NCBI RefSeq assembly: GCF_003202155.1
Contig: NZ_QFLI01000001.1
Coordinates: forward strand, 682,001 to 746,000
DNA: 64,000 bases
Reading direction: 5' to 3'
From: Marinifilum breve
Lineage (GTDB): Bacteria; Bacteroidota; Bacteroidia; Bacteroidales; Marinifilaceae
The position numbers and the translations under genes are program-made. The notes under the pieces were generated by a model. The model saw nothing but the letters and a program-made list of their open reading frames with translations. It searched no databases and was not told where the DNA came from. Below, piece by piece: positions 54,966 through 62,959 of the stretch (its first letter is position 1; every line of letters starts with the position of its first letter).

Positions 54966-54985
54966 CCTCCAGTTAAAACTGGAGG
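54966..54985. repeat. Perfect hairpin between GTPase and ABC ATPase genes
   Basis: CCTCCAGTT-AA-AACTGGAGG, a 9-bp perfect inverted repeat in the 106-bp gap, without a T-run. It looks like one of the short dispersed palindromes of this genome. Confidence 0.6.
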
Positions 54986-55025
54986 CTATTCATATCGATA
55001 TCTTGAAGCTTGTAGCTTGATACTT

Positions 55026-55733
55026 TTAGCTTTTTTTCTTCTTATCCTCCATATCAATCTTTCGAACATTTCCCATTTGGTAACTTTCACCAATTCTGGT
55101 CTCTCCCAAACAGTATGAACAAAGAGCCGATGGCATTGAGAATCGAAGCTTTTCACCAACCAATGTTTTCACCTCAACTTTTTCATCATATAGCAAAGTA
55201 CTTAATTCGTATGCTCCCTGACCGGTTAATCCGTTTACATGCATAATACTTGCTCCTGGATTTACCGTATTTACTCTTGATGCAAACACTTCACGTTCTG
55301 CCTGAGAAACAATATCACCCTTTGTAATAATTACGATATCTGCAGATTTCAACATCGGTCCAATTTTCTTTGGAGTATTGATCCCACTCAAGTTATCGAT
55401 TACACAAACTGCAGTTACACTCTTTACGTAAGGAGAACAACGGTTACACAATCCCGCACTTTCAGTGATTAGAATATCCAATCCTTCTTTAATTCCCCAT
55501 TGAGTTACTTCCTCAATATTACTTACGAAATAGTGATCAGGACAAAGCGATCCAGACAATCCTTTCTTCACTTTAACTCCTGCTTTTTCGTATAAAACAT
55601 CATCATCGGTATAAAGACAATCAAATTTAACGACTCCAACTTCCAAACCACGTTTCTGAAAAGAATCTATGGTTTTAAGAATCACTGCTGTTTTTCCTGA
55701 TGAAGGAGGTCCTGATACTGTAACTAAATTCAT
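55026..55733 (-). CDS. P-loop GTPase, HypB/UreG (G3E)-like
   Basis: A 235-residue P-loop protein. Walker A is GPPSSGKT (8-15), a switch region FDCLY follows at 37-41, Walker B-like ILITESAGLC at about 88-96, and the guanine-specificity motif TKGD at 137-140. The order resembles HypB/UreG-type G3E GTPases that load metals into enzymes. Two cysteine pairs, C96-x-x-C99 (CNRC) and C205-x-x-C208 (CSYC), could bind metal. Neither hydrogenase nor urease genes are near. Located 44 bp after the binding-protein-like gene. Confidence 0.87.
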   Translation of the reverse strand: MNLVTVSGPPSSGKTAVILKTIDSFQKRGLEVGVVKFDCLYTDDDVLYEKAGVKVKKGLSGSLCPDHYFVSNIEEVTQWGIKEGLDILITESAGLCNRCSPYVKSVTAVCVIDNLSGINTPKKIGPMLKSADIVIITKGDIVSQAEREVFASRVNTVNPGASIMHVNGLTGQGAYELSTLLYDEKVEVKTLVGEKLRFSMPSALCSYCLGETRIGESYQMGNVRKIDMEDKKKKS

Positions 55734-55777
55734 ATGTTGTGTTGTTTAAAGTCTGAATAATAAATTAAAATCTCTTA

Positions 55778-57064
55778 TTAGTTGCCAGGTGTATAAGACA
55801 ATGGACCAAGGTTTTTGAAGGATTCATCTCGAATAGAGTTATTAAAAATCGCTTCACACTTCTTAATCAAAGATCCAATGTCATTATTATTAATGTAATC
55901 CCAACCTAACCACATAAATTTATTTTCTTCCGGTAGCCTATTGTCAACATTCGGATTGATACTTGGGAACAATCCCTGATGAGAAAGAATTTCTCCAACA
56001 CCTTCCGAAGCAAAAAAATCGATAACAGGTTGAGTTTTTTCCAAACGATCTTCTTTTGTTAGCATGAATATTGGGCTAATGATGGCACCATCTTCTGGCC
56101 AAACTGCAATCATTGGTCCTCCTACTTTTACCATTTTGGTAAAAAAGTAAGGCATAATGGTAACTGCTGGTTTTTCATTCTTTTTGGTATGTGATTTTAC
56201 CATTTGCGATGGATGCATGCTTTCTAACAAACAAGCTCCCAATCCTTTTACACCTTCTTCCCCATAAGCTTTATAGATATGCAACAACATGGAGTTGAAC
56301 AAATCGAAATCGCTAATTGGCAAACTCACACTTCTTTTGAATTCTGGCTTAAAGATATCTGCCCAGGTGCGAGGTACTGGTCTGTCGCCCAATTCTGCTG
56401 TATTCACCAAAAATACTGCAGGAACAACTCCAATCATTGAATAATGTCCTTCCGGATCTTTCAAACAAATCTCGTCATTGTCAAAATCTTTATTCAATCG
56501 GTCAAATCCAGTGCTATCTTTAAATACTCCTTGTTTTTTAAATTTACCCATCAATTTCTCATCGAAGAATAAATCAAATCCTGCTGAAATGAAAATATCT
56601 GCTAAATTATCGGTATTCTCCTGGTTAATTACATCATCAATTAACCAATCTAACCCCATTGATGCAGCTTTTAAATCATATACAATCTCGTTATTGTATT
56701 TCTTTTCATAGTCAGCAATAAAAGAATCGATACCTTCTACCAGAGGAACTCGAACCGGACAAGGCAACAAACCTTGAACATGAACTGAATCCTCTTTTTT
56801 CTCTTTCGTCTTTTGGTTTAAGTCACCATCAACCTGCCCACGAACAGATTCAATACCTTCTACTAACAAAGCTGTAAAAGTATCCACATTCAATTTCTTC
56901 ATCTTTAAAGCCATCTCCAAGGAAAGAGATTTTCCAAAAAGAGCTCTTTTCTTTTCATCCTCTAATTGCTTGAATCCATTTGAAACAAAAATTTTCACTG
57001 TTTCAGGATATTTAGTGCAAATGTCTAGCAAACTATCTGTGGTATTAAAATATTGATTCTCCAT
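55778..57064 (-). CDS. Cytoplasmic binding-protein-fold protein with DUF1858 domain
   Basis: A 428-residue protein. An N-terminal DUF1858 (ScdA-N-like) domain occupies about 7-68 (DSLLDICTKYPETVKIFVSN). The rest (about 100-415) resembles an ABC-transporter extracellular solute-binding fold of the iron/molybdate type (YSMIGVVPAVFLVNTAELGD, TWADIFKPEFKRSVSLPISD, VWPEDGAIISPIFMLTKEDR). There is no signal peptide or lipobox, so it should be cytoplasmic, which is unusual for that fold. First gene of the cluster, behind a predicted Crp/Fnr-controlled promoter. Confidence 0.85.
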   Translation of the reverse strand: MENQYFNTTDSLLDICTKYPETVKIFVSNGFKQLEDEKKRALFGKSLSLEMALKMKKLNVDTFTALLVEGIESVRGQVDGDLNQKTKEKKEDSVHVQGLLPCPVRVPLVEGIDSFIADYEKKYNNEIVYDLKAASMGLDWLIDDVINQENTDNLADIFISAGFDLFFDEKLMGKFKKQGVFKDSTGFDRLNKDFDNDEICLKDPEGHYSMIGVVPAVFLVNTAELGDRPVPRTWADIFKPEFKRSVSLPISDFDLFNSMLLHIYKAYGEEGVKGLGACLLESMHPSQMVKSHTKKNEKPAVTIMPYFFTKMVKVGGPMIAVWPEDGAIISPIFMLTKEDRLEKTQPVIDFFASEGVGEILSHQGLFPSINPNVDNRLPEENKFMWLGWDYINNNDIGSLIKKCEAIFNNSIRDESFKNLGPLSYTPGN

Positions 57065-57095
57065 TGTGAAACCGATTTTTATTGATTTTCTATTG

Positions 57096-57103
57096 CAAAT
57101 GTA
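57096..57103 (-). promoter_or_regulatory. -7 box of the cluster promoter
   Basis: The minus strand reads TACATTTG, an exact TAnnTTTG. The predicted start is near 57092, about 28 bases before the first ATG. Confidence 0.55.
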
Positions 57104-57123
57104 GATGCTCTAACAATAATAAA

Positions 57124-57143
57124 TTGTAACCGATGTTACACAA
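57124..57143 (-). promoter_or_regulatory. Crp/Fnr-type operator upstream of the cluster
   Basis: The palindrome TGTAAC-CGAT-GTTACA (57125-57140) has 6-bp perfect half-sites with a 4-bp centre, the architecture of Crp/Fnr family sites. Its centre is about 40-41 bp upstream of the predicted start, the class II activation position. Which regulator binds is an inference; the HcpR-like factor at 62084 is a candidate. Confidence 0.6.
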
Positions 57144-57334
57144 TGTGTTTTTTTCACAATTCAGCAAAAAAACACTATTTCAAAAGACTATTTTATTTTC
57201 GGATTAAAGTTTTACTTTTAATGACGAATGAGTTTAAATTATTGACTAAGATTCATAATCTGATAATTTTAAGGTATATTTATATCGGAAACTTAATGAA
57301 AATTTATCTTGATTTTGATGAAAAATTGTCGCAT

Positions 57335-59647
57335 ATGACAAATTTACGCCACATATTATTCTACTTCTCTTCTAAGATTGCCATCATCTTCATTGCTTTA
57401 ATTTTGCCTCTTTTTGTACTTGCCCAAGATGATGATGATGATGATGAGAATCGTGGTGAGGTAAAGATCATAGCCAATTATGAAGCCATGTACTGCTCCG
57501 CAACCAATGGAGAAATTCTGCCCATTCAGGAAATAAATCTATCCATTGAAGGACCTAAAGATAAAAAGTGGTTTGCCAGCTATTCCATAAACAATAGTCC
57601 TGCAATCATTCTTAATGGCAACAAGGCTATTGAGTTTTCTGAATATGAATTTTCCATTTTCTTAAGAAACCTAAGTGGTAAGATTCAAGATTATACCATA
57701 GAGCTAAAAAAAGCATGGTTAGAAGATTTAACCCCATTAAAAATCCCAGACGATTCACGCTCTGCAACAATTCAAATATTACCTCTACCAGGACCTGAGT
57801 TCAATGATTATTTTCCAAAAGCGAAAACCGGTTCAATTATGGACTACGGCGCAAAAATTGGTAAAAACTCTACATACGAAGTTGTCTTGCCTGATGGTGC
57901 AATATTACACGAAAATATCACTAATATTAAGTCCACAACAAAAGACATTAATTTAAAAATCGAATGGCCAAAATCTCAAGGCGCCGGTATTTTCAAATTG
58001 ATTGAAACAGATGTTTTTGGTTGCAACAGCGACACCATTTATGCAGGGATTGAATTTGTAAAAAGCTTTAAGGTGGATTTGGGCGAAACAAAAAACATTT
58101 GCCAAGGAGAATCTTGTGAATTGATTCCAGAAATGGATTTACCTTCTAACTATTCTTTCTTATGGGATAATGGAGAAACCAGTAAATCAATTCGTGTAAA
58201 TGAATCAGGAACCTATCAATTGACTGTAACAGATCTAGCTGACCAACAAAAAGTAAGAACTTCGGTCGAAGTTAAAGTTCAGAATGCTCCCCAAATATTG
58301 ATTGATGATTTGGTTTTACTCAAAAAGAAAGGGCATACAATCGATATCTATGAAGATAATTGCACTTACCTATGGTCTGATGGCTCCACCAATAGTTCAA
58401 TTGTCCTTTCCGAGAGTGGACAATATTCGGTTACCAAAACTTCCAATTATGGTTGTTCCAGTACAAAAGAATTTAAAACGAAACTTCAGGATGAGATTTT
58501 TAAAATTGATTTACCTGAAATAATTCACATGTGTGGCAATGAGAAAATGGTTCTTAGTCCAAATTTGTCAATAGATCAGGAATATCAATATAAATGGAAT
58601 AATGGTGCAGAAGAATCTGAAATAACAATTGAAACCGCAGGTAAATATTCAGTTACTGTAACAGATCCTGAAGGCTTTGAGAAAACCGCAAGTACACTTA
58701 TTCAATATCACCCTAATCCAATTGTTGATTTAGGACCTGATTTGGTTCTATGGGAAGGTGAAACTGTTATTTTGGATGCAAAAAATCCAGGGGCCAGTTA
58801 CATTTGGAACAATGGAGAAACAAGTCAAACGTTAGTTGCTAGGTCAGGAGGGGTATTTGTTGTTGAGGTTTCCGATGAGTATGGATGTTTGAATAAGGAT
58901 ACATTGCATATCGATTATAAACATGGACATAAGTTCGGTGTTTTTCTTGGCGAAGATCAAAGCATTTGCAAAGGTGATTCTGTATTTGCAACTGTAAATA
59001 CTGAAGGAAATCCTGTTGCTCCTTTAACCTACAGTTGGAGTGGAATTAATTGCGAATCTCCCGAAACTTATTTAAAAAAGCAAGGTCAATTTTGCATAGA
59101 AGTAACTGATGCCAATGGCAATACAGAATCTGACTGTATTGAAATAACCACTAAGCAAGTTCCCAATGTAGATTTAGGACAAGATTTGGTTTCATATCCT
59201 AATAAAGGAATCGTTTTGGATGCTGGCACTCCCAATTGCTTTTATACTTGGTCTACTGGTGAAATCACACAAAAAATATCAGTAAACTCGGAAGGAGAAT
59301 ATTGGGTAAAAGTTAGAAATGAATACAATTGTACTGCACACGATACAATTTCCGTAGGATTTCTGGAAGATTATCCATTTGTAGGTTTACCAAAAGCCTT
59401 TTCGCCAAATGGCGATGGGCATAACGATAAGTTATTCATTCACGGTAAAAATATCAAAGATGCAACTCTGGTAATATACAATCGTTTGGGGCAGAAAATA
59501 TTCGAAACCAATAGTATGAATATAGGTTGGGATGGATCCTACAAGGGAGAATTACAAAATATAGACGTATACATTTATATATTGGAGGTAACTTACCCTG
59601 ATGGCAAAAAAATGATGAAGAAAGGCAATGTTGCCTTACTTCGTTAA
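57335..59647 (+). CDS. Large T9SS type B-sorted surface protein with Ig/PKD-like repeats
   Basis: A 770-residue protein. Start at the ATG 57335 (MTNLRHILFYFSSKIAIIFI), giving a signal peptide cleaved near VLAQ, followed by an acidic DDDDDDE run. Alternate upstream starts are possible. The middle carries at least five repeats of about 85 residues with the motif YxWxxGxTSxxI (SYIWNNGETSQTL, FYTWSTGEITQKI). The C-terminus, from FSPNGDGHNDKLFIHG to WDGSYKGELQNIDVYIYILE, is the type B (gliding-associated) secretion signal. It is exported across the outer membrane, probably as an adhesin. Confidence 0.9.
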   Translation: MTNLRHILFYFSSKIAIIFIALILPLFVLAQDDDDDDENRGEVKIIANYEAMYCSATNGEILPIQEINLSIEGPKDKKWFASYSINNSPAIILNGNKAIEFSEYEFSIFLRNLSGKIQDYTIELKKAWLEDLTPLKIPDDSRSATIQILPLPGPEFNDYFPKAKTGSIMDYGAKIGKNSTYEVVLPDGAILHENITNIKSTTKDINLKIEWPKSQGAGIFKLIETDVFGCNSDTIYAGIEFVKSFKVDLGETKNICQGESCELIPEMDLPSNYSFLWDNGETSKSIRVNESGTYQLTVTDLADQQKVRTSVEVKVQNAPQILIDDLVLLKKKGHTIDIYEDNCTYLWSDGSTNSSIVLSESGQYSVTKTSNYGCSSTKEFKTKLQDEIFKIDLPEIIHMCGNEKMVLSPNLSIDQEYQYKWNNGAEESEITIETAGKYSVTVTDPEGFEKTASTLIQYHPNPIVDLGPDLVLWEGETVILDAKNPGASYIWNNGETSQTLVARSGGVFVVEVSDEYGCLNKDTLHIDYKHGHKFGVFLGEDQSICKGDSVFATVNTEGNPVAPLTYSWSGINCESPETYLKKQGQFCIEVTDANGNTESDCIEITTKQVPNVDLGQDLVSYPNKGIVLDAGTPNCFYTWSTGEITQKISVNSEGEYWVKVRNEYNCTAHDTISVGFLEDYPFVGLPKAFSPNGDGHNDKLFIHGKNIKDATLVIYNRLGQKIFETNSMNIGWDGSYKGELQNIDVYIYILEVTYPDGKKMMKKGNVALLR

Positions 59648-59719
59648 TTTTCCATAAATGATTTTATTATTCTAATGAAGTTGTGTAAATTAGCTCATCG
59701 CGAACCTTACACAAACCTT

Positions 59720-60646
59720 ATGCTTGTTGCAAAAAATCTATCAAAATCCTACAAAGAAGTTAAAGCTCTTACTGATGTAAACCTGAACATTCAAAAAGGT
59801 GAATTATATGGTATGCTTGGACCCAATGGAGCTGGCAAAACAACTACTATTAGTATTTTAAGTTCCCTATTAAAACCTGATGAAGGAGAAATATTATACG
59901 AAGAGAAATCATTGTATCAAAATCTATTCGAATGTAAAAAGTTAATTGGTGTGGTTCCACAAGAAATAGCTTTATATGAAGATTTAACTGCCACAGAGAA
60001 TCTTAAGTTTTGGGGTACAATGTATGGAATCAAAGGCAAACATCTCCAAAACAAAATTGATGAATTATTAGAATTCCTTGGACTTGCCGATAGAAAGAAT
60101 CACAAGATTAAAACCTATTCAGGAGGAATGAAGCGTAGAATTAATATTGCTGCAGCTTTACTTCACGATCCAAAAATCGTATTTATGGATGAACCTACCG
60201 TAGGTATCGATCCACAAAGTAGAAATTTGATTTTTGAAGTGATTGAAGAACTGCATTCTCGTGGATTAACCATGATCTATACCACTCATTATATGGAAGA
60301 GGCTGAGCGTTTGTGCGATAGAATTGGAATAATTGATGAAGGGAGAATTATTGCAGAAGGAAGTTTGGATGAATTAAAATCCAACTCTTCTATCAAAGAG
60401 GAAATTCACCTAAAATATTCTAATCCTAATAAAAATAGTTTGGGTCAATTAACCGATAGATACAAGGGACAACTGCTCGTGAATGAGGATCATTTAATTC
60501 TATCTTCATCAAAGGCTAATGCTGACTTGCCTGAGTTAATTCAACTATGTTCTCAAACTGAACTTCTACTCGATAAAATTGACATTAGAAGTCTAAGTTT
60601 AGAAAGTATTTTTCTTGAATTAACCGGTAAATCATTACGTGACTAA
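59720..60646 (+). CDS. ABC transporter ATP-binding protein (drug/lipid exporter type)
   Basis: A 308-residue ABC ATPase of the DrrA/CcmA-like class. Walker A is GPNGAGKT at about 37-44 of the ATG 59720 start, signature YSGGMKRR, Walker B VFMDEP followed by VGIDPQSRN, and the H-loop in THYMEEAERLC. The C-terminal extension of about 80 residues is typical. An upstream ATG at 59675 adds 15 residues without conservation. It is followed, after 27 bp, by its ABC-2 permease gene. Confidence 0.93.
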   Translation: MLVAKNLSKSYKEVKALTDVNLNIQKGELYGMLGPNGAGKTTTISILSSLLKPDEGEILYEEKSLYQNLFECKKLIGVVPQEIALYEDLTATENLKFWGTMYGIKGKHLQNKIDELLEFLGLADRKNHKIKTYSGGMKRRINIAAALLHDPKIVFMDEPTVGIDPQSRNLIFEVIEELHSRGLTMIYTTHYMEEAERLCDRIGIIDEGRIIAEGSLDELKSNSSIKEEIHLKYSNPNKNSLGQLTDRYKGQLLVNEDHLILSSSKANADLPELIQLCSQTELLLDKIDIRSLSLESIFLELTGKSLRD

Positions 60647-60673
60647 TCTCTATCCACTCTAAAACCTAGCAAC

Positions 60674-61909
60674 ATGTTTACAATTGCATTAAAAGATATC
60701 AAGCAATATTTTAAAGATAAAACTGCAGTATTCCTTTCTCTACTCCTACCCATCGCATTAATTACCATTTTTGCATTAATGTATGGAGGTATAGGAAAAT
60801 CTGAGAAATCGAGACCTATTAACTTACTCTTTGCTGATCAAGACAAAACCAATCTTTCACAAGAAGTTTTCGCGACATTAGATGCTGAAGAAGGCCTCAA
60901 ACTGGAATCTAAAACCTATAAAGAAGCGGAAACCTTAATTAAAAAAGGAAAAAGAACTGCTGTTTTGGTATTATACAAAGGCTTTCAGGATTCTGTTGAA
61001 GCTGGCAAAAAAATTCCAATGGAATTGTTTTACGATGAAGCCAAAGAGATTGAAATGGGTTTATTGCAACAGGCTTTATGGTCGAATCTTTTTGGAGTAA
61101 CCATGAAGAAAGGTATAAAAGGTAAGGTAAACACATGGATTAAAGATAAAAACCCAGATCTATCTGATTCTGAAATAGAAGATATACAAGCACAGGTGGC
61201 AGAACAATTCGAAGGATTCAACAATTCGGAAGAGCAATCTGAGATTGAGGAGAATTCTGAACTTCCAATGACAGCACTTGTTGGTGAAAAGAAAAATGGA
61301 AACCTTGGATTGGTGCAAGCCATCGCAGGTATAGCAATCATGATGTTATTATTCAGTGTATCAGCCAGTGGTGCATCCTTATTAAAAGAAAAGGAAGATG
61401 GCACATTCCGTCGATTATTAATCGCTCCTGTTAGTCCTTCAGGGATTTTGTATGGAAAAATGCTGTCAACACTCTTCATGGCTGTATTGCAATTGAGCGT
61501 AATGTTCCTTTATTCCTGGTTGGTATTGGGTTTAGATATTTTCATTAATCTACCTGCACTTATTTTAATGATTCTTTGTGCAGCAATCGCTTGTTCAAGT
61601 TTTGGAATATTTATGGCTTCAGTTTGCAAAAGTAGAAAACAAGTGGAAAGTTTATCTACTCTTATTATTCTGGTGATCTCAGCTATTGGTGGAAGTATGA
61701 TGCCTCTTTTCTTTATGCCTGCTATCATGAAAAAACTGGCAGTAATTTCAGTAAACTACTGGGCCATGGAAGGATTCTTTGATATTTTCTGGAGACAATT
61801 GCCTCTTATTGAAATTCTACCAAAAATGCTTATTCTTTTGGGAATTGCAGCTGTTCTTACCTCCATTTCGGTAATCAGTTTTAAAAGAAACTTATTGAAA
61901 ATGGTTTAG
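60674..61909 (+). CDS. ABC-2 type permease
   Basis: A 411-residue permease. One N-terminal helix at about 17-37 (TAVFLSLLLPIALITIFALM), a large extracytoplasmic domain to about 210, and five C-terminal helices (AIAGIAIMMLLFSVSASGAS, AVLQLSVMFLYSWLVLGLDI, LILMILCAAIACSSFGIFMA, LIILVISAIGGSMMPLFFMP, LILLGIAAVLTSISVISF). KEKEDGTFRRLLIAP is the usual coupling element. It pairs with the preceding ATPase to export an unknown substrate. Confidence 0.93.
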   Translation: MFTIALKDIKQYFKDKTAVFLSLLLPIALITIFALMYGGIGKSEKSRPINLLFADQDKTNLSQEVFATLDAEEGLKLESKTYKEAETLIKKGKRTAVLVLYKGFQDSVEAGKKIPMELFYDEAKEIEMGLLQQALWSNLFGVTMKKGIKGKVNTWIKDKNPDLSDSEIEDIQAQVAEQFEGFNNSEEQSEIEENSELPMTALVGEKKNGNLGLVQAIAGIAIMMLLFSVSASGASLLKEKEDGTFRRLLIAPVSPSGILYGKMLSTLFMAVLQLSVMFLYSWLVLGLDIFINLPALILMILCAAIACSSFGIFMASVCKSRKQVESLSTLIILVISAIGGSMMPLFFMPAIMKKLAVISVNYWAMEGFFDIFWRQLPLIEILPKMLILLGIAAVLTSISVISFKRNLLKMV

Positions 61910-62022
61910 ATTGTGATTGAGTAAATTAAAATTCAGTGAATTAGTATCTTATTATTCCTTATAGCTGTTTCACTCATCAACTCGCATCTTACTCACAAAA
62001 TAAAAAAGATAATACCCTCTTT

Positions 62023-62030
62023 TATTTTTG
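62023..62030 (+). promoter_or_regulatory. Candidate -7 box for the Crp/Fnr gene
   Basis: TATTTTTG matches TAnnTTTG, 53 bp before the ATG at 62084. No spaced -33 element was found. Confidence 0.3.
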
Positions 62031-62083
62031 AAGATTAACTGGAAACACGTATCATTGAGAAAATATTAACGGATTACAATAAA

Positions 62084-62755
62084 ATGCTATTTCAACAACT
62101 CTCTCAATCGCCAGTTTTTAGGGGAATTAGTCCAGAAGAAATGGAAACTCTTCTACTGGGTGCGCAGTATAAAATTAAAAAATATTCGAAAGGTGATATG
62201 GTTGCCTTTCGTGAAGATCGCTGTGAAAACTTGATGATTGTAATGAAAGGAAGTGTAAAAGGAGAAATGCTTGATCCTTCAGGAAAAAGTATAAAAATTG
62301 AAGACATCATGGCTCCCTACCCTATTGCCTCCGCTTTTTTGTTTGGTCAAAGAAATCAATTTCCTGTAAATGTAACTGCAAATGAGGATGTAGAAATCTT
62401 CTCTTTAGCAAAGGAATCAGTTGTTGATTTGTTTCAGAGAAATAGAACCTTCCTAATCAACTATTTGAATTCAATCTCAAATCGAAGCCAATTCTTGGCC
62501 AACAAATTAATGTTCCTTAATTTTAAAACCATTAAAGGAAAATTGGCCAATTACATATTAAAATTGGCAGCCCCAGACAAGGAACAAGTAACATTGCCAA
62601 AATCACAATCAGAAATGGCTCAGTTTTTTGGAGTGACTCGTCCATCATTTGCAAGAAGTCTAAAAGAAATGGAACAAGAAGGATTAATCGAGACTCATCG
62701 CAGAGAAATTAAAATCCTGAATAGGCAACAACTTATCAAACTTCTTCAACAATAG
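62084..62755 (+). CDS. Crp/Fnr family regulator, HcpR-like
   Basis: A 223-residue regulator. The N-terminal cyclic-nucleotide-fold domain reads FREDRCENLMIVMKGSVKGE, then IKIEDIMAPYPIASAFLFGQ and FPVNVTANEDVEIFSLAKES, a pattern I recall from HcpR proteins that sense nitric oxide via haem in Bacteroidota. The C-terminal HTH is LPKSQSEMAQFFGVTRPSFA, followed by RSLKEMEQEGLIETHRREIK. It lies 204 bp upstream of a flavodiiron protein, supporting a nitrosative or oxidative stress role. The HcpR label is moderate-confidence recall. Confidence 0.82.
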   Translation: MLFQQLSQSPVFRGISPEEMETLLLGAQYKIKKYSKGDMVAFREDRCENLMIVMKGSVKGEMLDPSGKSIKIEDIMAPYPIASAFLFGQRNQFPVNVTANEDVEIFSLAKESVVDLFQRNRTFLINYLNSISNRSQFLANKLMFLNFKTIKGKLANYILKLAAPDKEQVTLPKSQSEMAQFFGVTRPSFARSLKEMEQEGLIETHRREIKILNRQQLIKLLQQ

Positions 62756-62834
62756 ATCATTTTTTTTCAAGAACATGTTGTTTTCTGATTAAGGAAAAAA
62801 ATTAATTCTTAATTTTGTGGCCTGAAAACAAGGC

Positions 62835-62864
62835 TTCTCTTTATTTGTTTTTTAAATAAGAGAA
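62835..62864 (+). promoter_or_regulatory. Hairpin in the flavodiiron leader
   Basis: TTCTCTTTATTT / AAATAAGAGAA pair over about 11 bp (one bulge) around a T-rich loop, about 100 bases before the ATG. A TAATTTTG box near 62811 could be the -7 element. It may be an attenuator or mRNA stabiliser; no riboswitch family is recognised. Confidence 0.3.
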
Positions 62865-62959
62865 CTTCTTTGTCTTTCAACTTTTTGATTTTCGGAACAA
62901 TACGAATTTCAAAAAGATTTTAATGTCTGAAAATGCAAAATATTTCAAAACAATAAGAA

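Noticed and set aside
57143-57334. 64-codon N-terminal extension of the T9SS protein
   Set aside because: It would bury the signal peptide deep in the protein; the ATG at 57335 puts the signal peptide at the N-terminus.
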